Shown here: piece after piece, positions 27,613 to 35,981 of the stretch
Layout of the letters: the number at the start of each line of letters is the position of its first letter
How positions within the stretch are numbered: the first letter of the stretch is position 1
Origin: Synechococcus sp. UW69
GTDB taxonomy: Bacteria > Cyanobacteriota > Cyanobacteriia > PCC-6307 > Cyanobiaceae
Direction: 5' to 3'
Length of the DNA: 64,000 nt
Assembly (NCBI RefSeq): GCF_900474185.1
Contig: NZ_UCNW01000008.1
Coordinates: forward strand, 434,001-498,000
Program-made: the position numbers and the translations under genes
The notes under the pieces: model-generated
Database searches by the model: none
Seen by the model: only the letters and a program-made list of their open reading frames with translations
Told to the model about the DNA's origin: nothing

Positions 27613-28348
27613 AAAAAAAGACCCCCGAGGTGCCCACACCTCAGAGGTCCCGTCCTCTCGTTCTGACGCCCCATCACCTTCCTCCTGGTCTCTGGCGATG
27701 AGGAGTGGGAGAACCGTCAGAAGTGGTGGTGAGGACCGTTCATGGTTCGGTCGTCCGTAAGCAATAAAAAAGGCGGCAGGGAATGCCGCCACGAAGGGGA
27801 CGTATGCGTCGAAGGTGCTGGACTCGCCAGCAGCACCACCCTCCTCAAACCAACAGGGGTGGCGTGGGCGCCGTTTACGAACTGCCAAAAAAAAGGAGGG
27901 TCCCTAATCCCTCCCCGTACGACGCATCGTCCCCTCACCGAAGGGAACGAGTCGAAGATGACGGAAGAAATACCTACGAGTCGTCGCCATCACGACAAAA
28001 CGTCGCTGGTGTGAGGCAACCAAGAAAAAGGAGGGTTCCCTAGTCCCTCCCTCGATGACGCATTCACCCCTTCCGAAGAAGGTTGAGCGGATGATCGCCA
28101 CGCCACGGACCTGGTGCCATCCGTAGAAGCGCGCATTTGAAAGGGGGGTGCGGGACCCCCCTAAAGGTCGTTGAGACCTGGTTACTGCTTCAGCGGTCTC
28201 TGACCTCATTCCCGTTCTAAGGCGCTTCAGAGAACCAGGACATGAGCGGAACTACTCCTCAAGGGCACAAAAAAAGGAGCGGTATCCCTATCGCTCCTTC
28301 GGAAACTGAAAGTGCCGCTGGTGGCAACCAAGGAGGAAGCGCCTCCTT
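27613..28348 (-). repeat. Array of seven spaced terminator-like hairpins
   Basis: A 736-bp stretch without a credible gene carries seven hairpins, spaced about 60-155 bp: 27613-27649, 27766-27790, 27887-27914, 28025-28051, 28143-28161, 28269-28299 and 28330-28348. Five have a run of five to eight A on the plus strand just before the stem, so on the minus strand they are textbook terminators. The stems differ but keep pairing (GGAGGG/CCCTCC, GGAGCG/CGCTCC, GGCGGC/GCCGCC), while most loops keep TCCCTA or a variant. Linking sequence is partly shared: GCGTCAT or GCGTCGT before the hairpin and CTTGGTTGCC after it recur on the minus strand. Function unknown. Confidence 0.75.
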
Positions 28349-28554
28349 CAATGACGCCAAATCTGATGTCCACAACTGGAGCACTGCCAAGCAGGGTCGT
28401 CACCGCTGAGGACACACCCGCCCACAACGACCTTGCCTGCCTCCAAATCCTTCTCCAGTTGCGGAGTGAAAACAGGCATCCCCCAAAGGATCTTCGCCAC
28501 AGGTGCGTGACTGCACTTGGGGCACTTGGAGGGTTTGCGATCTCGTCTATCCAC
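28348..28554 (-). CDS. Small zinc-ribbon protein (68 aa)
   Basis: GTG-started frame with two CxxC pairs, CPKC near residue 11 and CSSC near residue 58, separated by LWGMPVFTPQLEKDLEAGKV and GGCVLSGDDPAW. This matches a widespread small zinc-ribbon family of unknown function recognisable by the GGC-SGDDP segment. It starts 10 nt after the nuclease stop, so it ends an operon of island genes. Its stop codon lies in the first hairpin of the array, whose minus-strand reading would terminate the operon. Confidence 0.75.
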   Translation of the reverse strand: MDRRDRKPSKCPKCSHAPVAKILWGMPVFTPQLEKDLEAGKVVVGGCVLSGDDPAWQCSSCGHQIWRH

Positions 28555-28563
28555 CCTTGAGCG

Positions 28564-29493
28564 TTAAGAGGCAGGGATCAGGTTGAACTTGACCTCGTAG
28601 CGGTAGAACTCGATGCCCTGGGCGATCTGAAGTGCTCTTCTGATCCGCTTGTCATCGTCCAAAGCGATGATCACGCCCCGAACCCGCTGGTGGTCCTCAG
28701 CGATCTCCTCCAGGACGTACCCCATGTACCTCTGGATCTGTCCGAACACCGCATCGCTGGCACGTCCCCTCTTCAGTTCGACGACAAGCAACTCCTGCTT
28801 GTCCTTGCTGATGGCGAGCAAATCGATTGGACCCGTATCCGTTGGGAACTGCTGCCCGCCTGACTCTTCCGTTTCGTAGAGGTCATGCGTTCTTCCAAGA
28901 GGAGTGCTGGACCAGTTGGCGACCAAGAAGTCCTCAAGGTGCTTCTCCAGAGCAAAGACCGTGGCGTCCTCAACGGTTGGGTCCTGACTAACGAGTGCCT
29001 GGGTCTTCGCCTCACCCTTGATCAGTTGCTCTAATTCCTCCCTGTATTTGGAGACATTGCTGACCGTTCCGATGGACCCCGCAGAGTTCCTCAGCGATTC
29101 GCTCAGATCGGAACGATCAACAAGTTCCTCATGCCAGGCGACAGGACGCTGATGTGGTTGCTCGTTGCCAGCGACATAGCGGTAGTCACCTGTCACTTCA
29201 CCAACGAAATAACGCCCCTGCCCGTTTGGGGACAGCACGATGTCGCCAACCTGAATCCCCTTTGAGATGGTCCACAGGAATCCACAGGCAAGACCTGCAG
29301 ATCCTTTGCTCTTCTCTGGGAACACCTCCTGGTAAATCGGTCTGATCTGCTGGGTGAACTGCCTTTGCTCACCACCCAAAAAAATTGTCAGGTCCTGGTC
29401 AATGCCGAAGTGAGCACCGATAAAACCCTGCTGACGGCAGACCTCGGCATACATGCTCCCCCTTCCCAACATCACTCGGAAGTAGTCCTTCAA
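28564..29493 (-). CDS. PD-(D/E)XK nuclease, NucS/Mrr-like, with N-terminal recognition-type domain
   Basis: About 309 aa in two parts. The N-terminal half (YFRVMLGRGSMYAE, ACGFLWTISKGIQVGDIVLS, YFVGEVTGDY) resembles the small beta domain that precedes some restriction nucleases. The C-terminal half holds the nuclease core DLLAISKDKQELLVVELKRG, with Asp and Glu-x-Lys in place. It is probably a restriction or repair endonuclease. The TTG start at 29493 overlaps the upstream stop (TTGA), matching translational coupling; TTG 29523 would add ten residues. It sits with hsdR remains and a YgjP-like gene, a setting typical of defence islands. Target DNA type is unknown. Confidence 0.7.
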   Translation of the reverse strand: MKDYFRVMLGRGSMYAEVCRQQGFIGAHFGIDQDLTIFLGGEQRQFTQQIRPIYQEVFPEKSKGSAGLACGFLWTISKGIQVGDIVLSPNGQGRYFVGEVTGDYRYVAGNEQPHQRPVAWHEELVDRSDLSESLRNSAGSIGTVSNVSKYREELEQLIKGEAKTQALVSQDPTVEDATVFALEKHLEDFLVANWSSTPLGRTHDLYETEESGGQQFPTDTGPIDLLAISKDKQELLVVELKRGRASDAVFGQIQRYMGYVLEEIAEDHQRVRGVIIALDDDKRIRRALQIAQGIEFYRYEVKFNLIPAS

Positions 29494-30197
29494 AGCAGTG
29501 ACCTCCCCGAGATCTTCAACCAATCCCTGTGATCAGCGTATGCAGGGTCAAACCGCCCTACCAACGCCCAGAAGTCCTTGGAGTGATTGGGATGGACCAG
29601 GTGGCACAACTCATGGACCACCACATAGTCAGCAATGGCATGAGGTGCCTTGATGATGTTCCAGTTGAAGAGCAACTGACCTCGGGAATCACATGATCCC
29701 CAACGGGACTTGAGGTTGCGAACACTGATCCCTGAAGGCGACACGCCGATCTGCTCGGCATAGCGATTCGTCTTATCCGTGAGTCGCTCTAGTGCTCTGG
29801 TCTTGTACCAAGAGTCCAGATACTGCTGGATTCGCTGCTGGCGTTGCTCTCCCTGCTCAGTGGGGCGGATCGTTGCTTGGAGGTATCCCCCAGAAAGGCA
29901 GACCCCAACTTGATGCCCGTCCTGCACCTTCAAGCGGTAGTTGCGACCCAGGTACGGGAATGACTCGCCACTGACCAATTCCTTGGTCTTCTGGGGTGGC
30001 ATTCGCTTGAGTTCAGCGACCTTGCTGACGATCCAAGGGCGCTTCTGCTGAAGGATTGCTGCCACCCGCTCGTCGCCAAGATCCTGAGGGACACGCACCT
30101 GGAGGTCGCTGCCAACGATGTGGAGAGCAGCAGTTCGCCTTAAAGAACGAACCACCTCAACCTTCAGACCCAGCACCTCCTCGGGGATAGCGGTCAT
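29490..30197 (-). CDS. YgjP/SprT-like zinc metallohydrolase
   Basis: 235 aa with the metal-binding helix VVVHELCHLVHPNHSKDFW (HELCH at about 195-199 and a further His near 205). RNLKSRWGSCDSRGQLLFN lies upstream, the strongly conserved block of the DUF45/YgjP family. The protease activity is inferred from the motif; substrates are unknown. YgjP-like genes often lie beside type I restriction genes. The start ATG overlaps the hsdR-remnant stop by four bases and its stop overlaps the nuclease TTG, so all three are translationally coupled. Confidence 0.85.
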   Translation of the reverse strand: MTAIPEEVLGLKVEVVRSLRRTAALHIVGSDLQVRVPQDLGDERVAAILQQKRPWIVSKVAELKRMPPQKTKELVSGESFPYLGRNYRLKVQDGHQVGVCLSGGYLQATIRPTEQGEQRQQRIQQYLDSWYKTRALERLTDKTNRYAEQIGVSPSGISVRNLKSRWGSCDSRGQLLFNWNIIKAPHAIADYVVVHELCHLVHPNHSKDFWALVGRFDPAYADHRDWLKISGRSLL

Positions 30198-30940
30198 TGG
30201 AATCTGACCTTGGCGAGGTCCATGAAGCGATCAGTCACCTCAGCAATGAGTTCCTTGGTTCCAAAAGAGCGATCAAGGATGGACCGCTTGATCTGACGCT
30301 TGATGGTTTTCATCTCATCGTCCTTCTGGAAGAACCCAACGATCTGCGTTGCTTCCTGGAACTCTGCGACCAGTTCCTTGGTCAGATCTAGGACCTGCTG
30401 GTGGGTCTCTTCGTCCATCGCTCCATCGCCCACTGCCTCTGTGACCTCCTTCATCAGCACCCGATAAAAGGCACCCTCCTCATCTGAGAGACCAAGGTCA
30501 GCGTCCTGCTGGGTCTTCTCCTTCTCCATGCCGTCACGGAACAGCAGAAGTTGCTGAACCAACTCTTCCCAGCGGTTCTCACACTTCTGGATGATCTCCT
30601 GCAAGCGCAGTGAGAGGGACTGATAGTACTCAGGGTCCTCGTCCAACTTGACCTTGATGTGCGCCTTGATGGCGTTCTCCACCTCTGACGCCTTCGCTCT
30701 GTCATTCGTCTGAGCAGCGAGGACCTGCTCAAACTCCACATCAAAGAGTTTGGTGGGAGGGACACGGGGATCAACTCCCGTGGCACGGACATGCTCCTCA
30801 ATCAGGTCTCGGACCTTTTCACCGCACCCAACGATGTCCAACTGCTCGTCCCGATAGCGGTTGCGGCATCCGATGACGACCTTGCCCAGTGACTTGAGGT
30901 CAGCAAGGAAGGGATTAGCAGCAGCAGTGATGGAGATGCG
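30194..30940 (-). pseudogene. hsdR: C-terminal remnant of a type I restriction subunit R
   Basis: The frame resembles the C-terminal helical part (DUF3387) of HsdR: residues read LFDVEFEQVLAAQ, ENAIKAHIKVKLDEDPEYY, LSLRLQEII, DEEGAFYRVLMKE and end KELIAEVTDRFMDLAKVRF. A complete HsdR is about 1000 aa; here only about 215-248 codons survive and the frame is closed upstream by a TGA at 30941-30943. No helicase or nuclease motifs and no hsdM or hsdS are present. A TTG at 30841 could still start a 215-aa product. The break lies about 160 bp from tRNA-Ser, consistent with deletion at the island edge. Confidence 0.7.
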
Positions 30941-31098
30941 TCAGAGGGGTGATGGATACGGAACCATTGCTTCCGCCATGGGGATGACTGACTCAATGGT
31001 TCGGCGGATCCTTCAGCAGCAGCAGCAACAGCAATGAACGACCAGGAGGAGGAGAACCTGTGCCGTTCCATCTACGACGCGATCAGGACTATTTAGAT

Positions 31099-31110
31099 AC
31101 GGAGAGGGTG
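31099..31110. other. Candidate tRNA-proximal attachment site of the tRNA-Ser island
   Basis: ACGGAGAGGGTG covers the last 11 bases of tRNA-Ser and one flanking base and is identical to 27482-27493. Integration at tRNA 3' ends with such short direct repeats is standard for tyrosine-recombinase islands; no integrase remains between the copies. Confidence 0.55.
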
Positions 31111-31186
31111 GGATTCGAACCCACGAGGGTGTTACCCCTACACGATTTCGAGTCGTGCGCGATCAACCGGACTCTGCCACCTCTCC
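31100..31186 (-). tRNA. tRNA-Ser(CGA)
   Basis: 87-nt class II tRNA on the minus strand: acceptor GGAGAGG/CCTCTCC, discriminator G, anticodon stem CACGA/TCGTG around CTCGAAA (anticodon CGA), a long variable arm and T-arm GTGGGTTCGAATCCCAC. Its 3' end faces the island and contains the 12-bp repeat also found at 27482. Confidence 0.95.
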
Positions 31187-31211
31187 ACACGTCCGAAGAC
31201 GTGTAGGAACT

Positions 31212-33053
31212 TTAGAGGCCAATGAACCGCGAGCCAGCCCAATGCTGCAGAAGCCAACGGCGCTGCGGTGCAGAAGGCTTGAAGCCAAGCCATGTTCCAG
31301 TGAAAACCTGCGGGGAACCTGAACGCTGTTGCCCCTGCTGAGTCCACAACGCCTGAGGCCTAGGCAGCAACTGCCAGCGCTGCCATCCCGCCCGCAACAC
31401 CAGTGATCCCGTGCGGTGCTGCGGGCGGTGCACCGACAAGCCATCACTCCGCAGCATCTTGCCTTTGGCAATTGGAGGGCGGCCCTGCTGAGGGGCCTCG
31501 ACGTGGTGTGCCAGCGCTTGCCAACAGGGGAGCACATCCGTGGCCACGGGATCCAACAACATCACCCAATCCAGGCGGGAGTGACCATGCACCGTGGCGA
31601 TCCGTTGGGCCATTCGGCAACTCCGATCATCGCCATGGGTGCTCACCAAAGCAGCACGCCCACGATGACGAGCCAGCAACCAGTGGCGACCAAAATGCTC
31701 GACCGCCAGGAGGCCATCGGAGAGCTGCAACAAGCCGTGGGCCAGCAAGGCAGTTGCCATTGGGAGCAGGGCCCAGCGCCGGCTCCAAGCACTTGCCCTC
31801 AGCAGCCAGGGCAACAAGCCCACAACCAGCAGCGCAACAACCCACCCCTGGGGGCGCCCAGTGAGCAGTTGGGCTCCAGGCCATTGACTGATCCAAATCG
31901 AGATGGCCATCACCAGCCCCGCCATCTGCTGCACCGGCCACAGCAGCAGGGGCAGAACGGACGGAGGCAACACCAACGCCAACAGCGCCGACAACATGGC
32001 CAGCAATGTCAGAGGTGCCAGCAGCGGAGCAACCAGAAGATTGGCGAGTAAGGCGTAAAGCGGCATCGCACCAAAGTGCAGCAACTGCAGGGGCAGCGTC
32101 CAGAGAAGAGCCGCGATGGGGATGGAGAGCGCCGCGGCAACGCCGCGACAGCAATCAGGCAGGCAACCTTGAACAGCCTGCTCCAGGCGTGGAGCCGTAA
32201 GGATCAATCCAGCGGTTGCTGCTGCACTGAGTTGAAAGCCGATCGACAGGGCCCAGCCAGGCCGAAACAGCAGCATCCCGCTGAGTGTCAGCAGAAGCAC
32301 GCCGAGCGGACGGCTGTGATGGCCTGACTCACGAATCAGCAATGCGATCGCAGCCATCAGCACCGCCCGCACCACTGATGGCTGGGCCCCGGCAAGACAG
32401 ACAAACAGCAGCAGCGAAAGACCAGCCAGAGGGAGCCTCAGGCAAGGGGCCCAATGGCGGGCCAGCATCAGCACACTGCCCAGCAGCACTGACAAGTGAA
32501 AACCCGATGCAGCGAGCGCATGGGACAAGCCGGCAACGCGGAACGCCTGTCGCACGTCTTCGGGGAGCTGCACCTGGGCGCTGCCTAGAACCAGGGCGGA
32601 CAGGAAGGCGCCCCGCCGCGGCCCTACGGCCTTCTGAAGCCGCTGGGCAACATCACGCCGCAGATCAACCAAAGGTGTCGGTGGACGCCGCAGAACCTCG
32701 ATGCTGTCGAGCCTGAGTCGAGTCCAACTGCCTTGGCGGGCCAGACGCTCCGCCGATCCCGGCAACAATGGGTGCGCACCAGGCATCGGACGCCGCAGAA
32801 CCCCAGTTGCTTGGACGCGCCAGCCCTGGAGCAGCGTTGAAGCGCAGTTAGGGAGCTGCAACTCAGTGCGCCCCATGGCCCGGTGGCCCTCAACCCGATC
32901 CACCTCCAGCAGGACAGAACACCCTGAGGGGAAACGCCGCACGTCGGCGACCAATCGACCACTGATCACCACCGCTACTGACGGCGTCTGAATCAGGCGC
33001 GATGGATCAGATCGACTCGGCGTCGGCGCTCCCCACAGCAATCCTCGAAGCAC
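31212..33053 (-). CDS. comEC: ComEC/Rec2-family competence protein
   Basis: About 613 aa, a polytopic membrane protein. An N-terminal OB-like DUF4131 region (VAVVISGRLVADVRRFPSG) is followed by the Competence domain with FLSALVLGSAQ, AGLSHALAASGFHLSVL and VRAVLMAAIAL, several helices, and FQLSAAATAGLI. The C-terminal part has HWLLARHRGRAALVSTHGDDR, where longer ComEC proteins have a metallo-lactamase domain; here it is short and lacks HxHxDH. ComEC carries single-stranded DNA across the inner membrane during natural transformation. The first start is a GTG at 33053, but hydrophobic codons continue upstream to a stop, so a rare start may add a helix. Confidence 0.88.
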   Translation of the reverse strand: MLRGLLWGAPTPSRSDPSRLIQTPSVAVVISGRLVADVRRFPSGCSVLLEVDRVEGHRAMGRTELQLPNCASTLLQGWRVQATGVLRRPMPGAHPLLPGSAERLARQGSWTRLRLDSIEVLRRPPTPLVDLRRDVAQRLQKAVGPRRGAFLSALVLGSAQVQLPEDVRQAFRVAGLSHALAASGFHLSVLLGSVLMLARHWAPCLRLPLAGLSLLLFVCLAGAQPSVVRAVLMAAIALLIRESGHHSRPLGVLLLTLSGMLLFRPGWALSIGFQLSAAATAGLILTAPRLEQAVQGCLPDCCRGVAAALSIPIAALLWTLPLQLLHFGAMPLYALLANLLVAPLLAPLTLLAMLSALLALVLPPSVLPLLLWPVQQMAGLVMAISIWISQWPGAQLLTGRPQGWVVALLVVGLLPWLLRASAWSRRWALLPMATALLAHGLLQLSDGLLAVEHFGRHWLLARHRGRAALVSTHGDDRSCRMAQRIATVHGHSRLDWVMLLDPVATDVLPCWQALAHHVEAPQQGRPPIAKGKMLRSDGLSVHRPQHRTGSLVLRAGWQRWQLLPRPQALWTQQGQQRSGSPQVFTGTWLGFKPSAPQRRWLLQHWAGSRFIGL

Positions 33054-33113
33054 AAGGAGTACCAGTAGGCAGAGGGCAACGCCATCAACGGAAAGACGTC
33101 GACTCAGACACCA

Positions 33114-34004
33114 TTACGCCGCTGTCTCGAGAGTTCCCCCCTCCAGCAACGGAAAGCCCAAGGCCTCCCGTTCCGCCAGCCAGCCCTCGGCCACCTTACG
33201 GGCCAGGTTGCGGATACGACCGATGGTGGCCGTGCGTTCGGTCACGGAAATCACGCCACGGGCTTCCAGCAGGTTGAAGGTGTGGCTGCACTTCAGAACG
33301 AAATCCAGGGCCGGCGCAGGCAGTTTCTGCTCGATCAAATCAGAGGCTTCAGCCTCATAGATGGCAAACAACTGCTTAAGCCGCTCAGGATTGGCGGCCT
33401 CGAAGTTGAAATGGCACTGGCCCTTTTCAAACGGCAACCAGATCTCGCCATAGCTGCGCTTGCCGTTCCAGCTCAGATCCCAGATGCTTTCAACGTCCTG
33501 GAGGTACATGGCCAGCCGTTCCAGGCCGTAGGTGATCTCAATGGAAACCGGCTTGCAGTCAATGCCTCCGCATTGCTGGAAATAGGTGAACTGGGTGACC
33601 TCCATGCCATCGAGCCAGACTTCCCAGCCCACTCCCCAGGCCCCGAGAGTGGGGGATTCCCAGTTGTCTTCGACGAAACGGATGTCGTGATCAGCGGCCT
33701 TGATGCCCAGAGCCTCGAGCGAAGCCAAATAGGTCTCCTGAATGCCATCGGGAGACGGCTTAATCAGCACCTGGTACTGGAAGTAGTGCTGAGCCCGATT
33801 GGGGTTATCGCCATAGCGACCATCGGTGGGGCGGCGGCAGGGTTCGGGATAGGCCACGGCCCAGGGTTCGGGGCCTATGGCACGAAGCACCGTGTGGGGA
33901 CTCATGGTGCCGGCACCCTTTTCCGTGTCGTAGGGCTGCAGCAGCAGACACCCCTGGTCCGCCCAGAACCGGTTAAGCGTGCTGATGATGTCCTGGAAGT
34001 GCAT
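33114..34004 (-). CDS. glyQ: Glycyl-tRNA synthetase alpha subunit
   Basis: 296-aa class II synthetase catalytic subunit, acting with GlyS as a heterotetramer. Motifs: [21 protein letters not shown] in outline, [23 protein letters not shown]-type motif 2 region ([14 protein letters not shown]), [20 protein letters not shown] and QQCGG. The start is ATG 34004 ([10 protein letters not shown]). The mobile element is integrated exactly here: its right end carries a displaced copy of the first codons (GTGCATTTTCAGGACAT), so the start codon, ribosome site and promoter now come from the element. The protein is intact. Expression from an element-borne promoter is inferred. Confidence 0.96.
   Translation of the reverse strand: MHFQDIISTLNRFWADQGCLLLQPYDTEKGAGTMSPHTVLRAIGPEPWAVAYPEPCRRPTDGRYGDNPNRAQHYFQYQVLIKPSPDGIQETYLASLEALGIKAADHDIRFVEDNWESPTLGAWGVGWEVWLDGMEVTQFTYFQQCGGIDCKPVSIEITYGLERLAMYLQDVESIWDLSWNGKRSYGEIWLPFEKGQCHFNFEAANPERLKQLFAIYEAEASDLIEQKLPAPALDFVLKCSHTFNLLEARGVISVTERTATIGRIRNLARKVAEGWLAEREALGFPLLEGGTLETAA
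33988..34004. other. attL candidate inside glyQ
   Basis: ATGTCCTGGAAGTGCAT; shares 14 of 17 positions with 43261-43277, including an identical 8-bp core ATGTCCTG. It encodes codons 1-6 of glyQ on the minus strand. Confidence 0.7.
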
Positions 34005-34232
34005 ATGTCGGTCTGTTCTAGTAGTGAAGGGGGTTCTGGGAGATGCGAGTCGTTGATAACTCGTTGATAACCGAGGCAAAACCCCAGTAATTCCGTGGTC
34101 TGTTGATAAACGAGTTGATAACCCGCTGACCAACCCCCTCATTTTCCCAAATGAAGGAGTTATCAACGCCGTACCACCCCTAAACATGACGACATCTCTG
34201 GAGCAGAAACCCAGAGACACCCAGGAGGACCC
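34005..34232. promoter_or_regulatory. Left end region with clustered GTTGATAA sites
   Basis: Five copies of CGTTGATAAC or a one-to-two base variant: 34051-34060, 34062-34071, 34101-34110, 34113-34122 and, inverted, 34159-34168. Two pairs are spaced 11 and 12 bp. They match the pair at the right end (43182-43202) and look like integrase arm-type sites; iterons are an alternative. This interval must also hold the present glyQ promoter, although no clear -10/-35 pair stands out. Confidence 0.7.
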
Positions 34233-34793
34233 TCAATCGCCCTTGTCCCTGGGCGGGGGGCATCCGTGCTTCTGGATCCAGTTGAGTTCCTTCTGGCGCT
34301 GCCGCTGCTGCCTGTAGAACTCGCGACGATCCTCAAAGGCAGGCGGTTTATCAACGCTGCTGAACGCCCAGGACTTGTACGCCCTCATCAGATCGGGATC
34401 TGGGTTCTTGCAGTTCTGGTCCTTCCCAGTGCATCCATGCCTTAATCGGTCCCACTGGTAGTGCTCTGCGAGTGCAGAACCCTCGTTATCCACCAGGTAC
34501 TGATGGAGGGTCTTGCTCTCACCACAGCGAAGGCACTTGAAGCGATACCCGTCGGGGTTAGTGGTCCAGAAGAACGAGGAGGTCTGCTTATTGCGCTTGG
34601 ATGCCCCTGATGGATAGCGATGACTGCAGTACGGACACATCTTGCTCTTGAAAACCTTCAGTCCTCTCGCAGTGATGGTGCATTGGGGTCTCGGATGCAG
34701 ACTCTCAATAATCTGTTCATCCAAAGAACGGATATAAGGACGCTTCTGATGGTCATCCAAAAAATCTTTTTTGTAGTAGTTGGGGATATTCAT
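34233..34793 (-). CDS. Element-borne zinc-finger protein (186 aa)
   Basis: Starts MNIPNYYKKDFLDDHQ at ATG 34793. Two CxxC pairs, CPYC near residue 53 and CLRC near 87, make a zinc ribbon of the sort seen in phage and satellite replication or transcription proteins. The C-terminal third is rich in Arg, Gln and Lys (EFYRQQRQRQKELNW) and may bind nucleic acid. No catalytic motif is seen, so primase or regulator remain guesses. It lies next to the left end, transcribed towards glyQ, and its mRNA could read into glyQ. An upstream start would add 38 less plausible residues. Confidence 0.65.
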   Translation of the reverse strand: MNIPNYYKKDFLDDHQKRPYIRSLDEQIIESLHPRPQCTITARGLKVFKSKMCPYCSHRYPSGASKRNKQTSSFFWTTNPDGYRFKCLRCGESKTLHQYLVDNEGSALAEHYQWDRLRHGCTGKDQNCKNPDPDLMRAYKSWAFSSVDKPPAFEDRREFYRQQRQRQKELNWIQKHGCPPPRDKGD

Positions 34794-34880
34794 TTGTGTT
34801 GATTTGTTAATAGTGTGGAGAAAGTGGGGAGTAAGTGTATAAATAACTCTGGCAAGTTTCAGTGATTGAGTTCTAGAGTC

Positions 34881-34987
34881 CTTAAGGTCCTTAAGTTCAC
34901 TGTTCAAGGAAACTGGAGAACTAGATCCTCAAGACCACTGTTCAAGAGAAACTCAAATTCCAACAACCATTAAGTTCACTGCTCAAA
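34881..34987. promoter_or_regulatory. Repeat cluster upstream of the zinc-finger gene
   Basis: A perfect inverted repeat CTTAAGG-T-CCTTAAG (34881-34895) is followed by three direct copies of CACTGTTCAAG (34898, 34936, 34977; the last CACTGCTCAAA), spaced 38 and 41 bp. Placed between divergent genes, they suit an operator or iteron set. Confidence 0.5.
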
Positions 34988-35085
34988 AGAAGAACAGAAA
35001 CAAATAAAATGACTCCTCAAGAGTCCTGAATCAAGTCATACAAGGCAATCTGACCTAAATACACTTAAGAAGAGCAGGGATACTA

Positions 35086-35262
35086 ATGAGCAACATCATC
35101 CAGAAAGCACCGAAGAAGAAGCACATCAGTTACTCCTCCAGAGAGGAATACATCACTGACCTTGAAGAGATGCTCATGCAGAAGTACAGAGTTGGATACT
35201 CTGCTCTGCACAAGCGTCTAGTTGTGGAAAAAAGCAATCAGTTACTCAACTTGAATAATTGA
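35086..35262 (+). CDS. Small basic element protein (58 aa)
   Basis: ATG with an AGGGA ribosome site a few bases upstream opens a 58-codon frame MSNIIQKAPKKKHISYSS through LNLNN. The N-terminus is lysine-rich and the middle is a helix (REEYITDLEEMLMQKY). No family is recognised. Its end overlaps the converging 124-aa gene by 17 bases. Small basic helical proteins of this kind in mobile elements are often DNA-binding, but no motif proves it. Confidence 0.55.
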   Translation: MSNIIQKAPKKKHISYSSREEYITDLEEMLMQKYRVGYSALHKRLVVEKSNQLLNLNN

Positions 35263-35620
35263 GTATTTTATTTTTGATCTCATCCTGATCAGCGCAATAT
35301 GAACACTTAAAATACCAATCGCCAGAGGGTGTATCAGATATATGATCACCTACTTTAAGAAACAAATGATCCAACACCATAAAATGATAATGCTCCTCTT
35401 TATCAGAAGGTTCATGTTCAAATAAACCGCTATGGGCGATAAGTTTGTAGACATCACAAGGGTCTTTGTATTGTTCTTCAGGATCATCTTCATCTAATCC
35501 AAAAACAGCAGCGATATCAGATCCAAAGGCACTCCAGTAAGTCTTCACCTTAAAGATGCTGGTTGATTGTTCATCGCATGGGAGTTCAATGCGATGCATG
35601 TATTGAACAACTAATTCCAT
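35246..35620 (-). CDS. Element-borne hypothetical protein (124 aa)
   Basis: Starts MELVVQYMHRIELPCDE at ATG 35620; a TTG at 35653 would add 11 residues. The protein is acidic (GLDEDDPEEQYKDPCD) with a histidine-rich centre (EHEPSDKEEHYHF) and a C-terminal WYFKCSYCADQDE resembling half a zinc ribbon. No function recognised. AT-rich composition sets it apart from the core genome. It is divergent from the 303-aa gene across a repeat-bearing control region. Confidence 0.6.
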   Translation of the reverse strand: MELVVQYMHRIELPCDEQSTSIFKVKTYWSAFGSDIAAVFGLDEDDPEEQYKDPCDVYKLIAHSGLFEHEPSDKEEHYHFMVLDHLFLKVGDHISDTPSGDWYFKCSYCADQDEIKNKILNYSS

Positions 35621-35754
35621 AAGTAATTTGAGTAAGTTTGTTGGACGAATCAAAAGTATTCAGCTCGGTTCTATGAAGTGCTGCTCTATTCGCCTTGTTT
35701 GTCCCGAAACTGCAGGGCGGATGAACCCTTTCGCTTCATGGACCAAAGCATAGC

Positions 35755-35970
35755 ACGACATTCTCTTGCAGAGACCGTCATGTGCTGGGTCCGAGACAGT
35801 CTCAATATAAGGCAACATTTCTGCACAGAGACTGTCGTATCTCTGCACCAAGACCTGTCCTGCAAATAAGAATGCAGGTTTTTTAGTAGTTGCTGTCTGG
35901 GGATTGAGGTTCCTCTAGGAACGACAACCAATATCAGAGAACGTCATTGATCAAGTGCAGAGAACGTCAT
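35755..35970. promoter_or_regulatory. Five-copy operator-like motif AGAGAACGTCRT
   Basis: Copies: 35755-35766 (minus, AGAGAATGTCGT), 35770-35781 (AGAGACCGTCAT), 35827-35838 (AGAGACTGTCGT), 35936-35947 and 35959-35970 (both AGAGAACGTCAT, 23 bp apart). A sixth, AGAGAACGTCGT, is on the minus strand at 39287-39298, just upstream of the recombinase gene. The interval 35621-35981 has no credible gene. A shared operator for two element promoters is the simplest reading. Confidence 0.6.
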
Positions 35971-35981
35971 ACCTTGAGGTC

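Noticed and set aside
27544-28209. Several open frames on both strands in the hairpin array
   Set aside because: Each crosses terminator-like hairpins and A/T runs, no family or ribosome site, and repeated DNA explains the open frames.
34051-34168. GTTGATAAC sites as DnaA boxes of an origin
   Set aside because: They do not match TTATCCACA, and the same motif recurs at the opposite end of the element, which suits integrase sites better.
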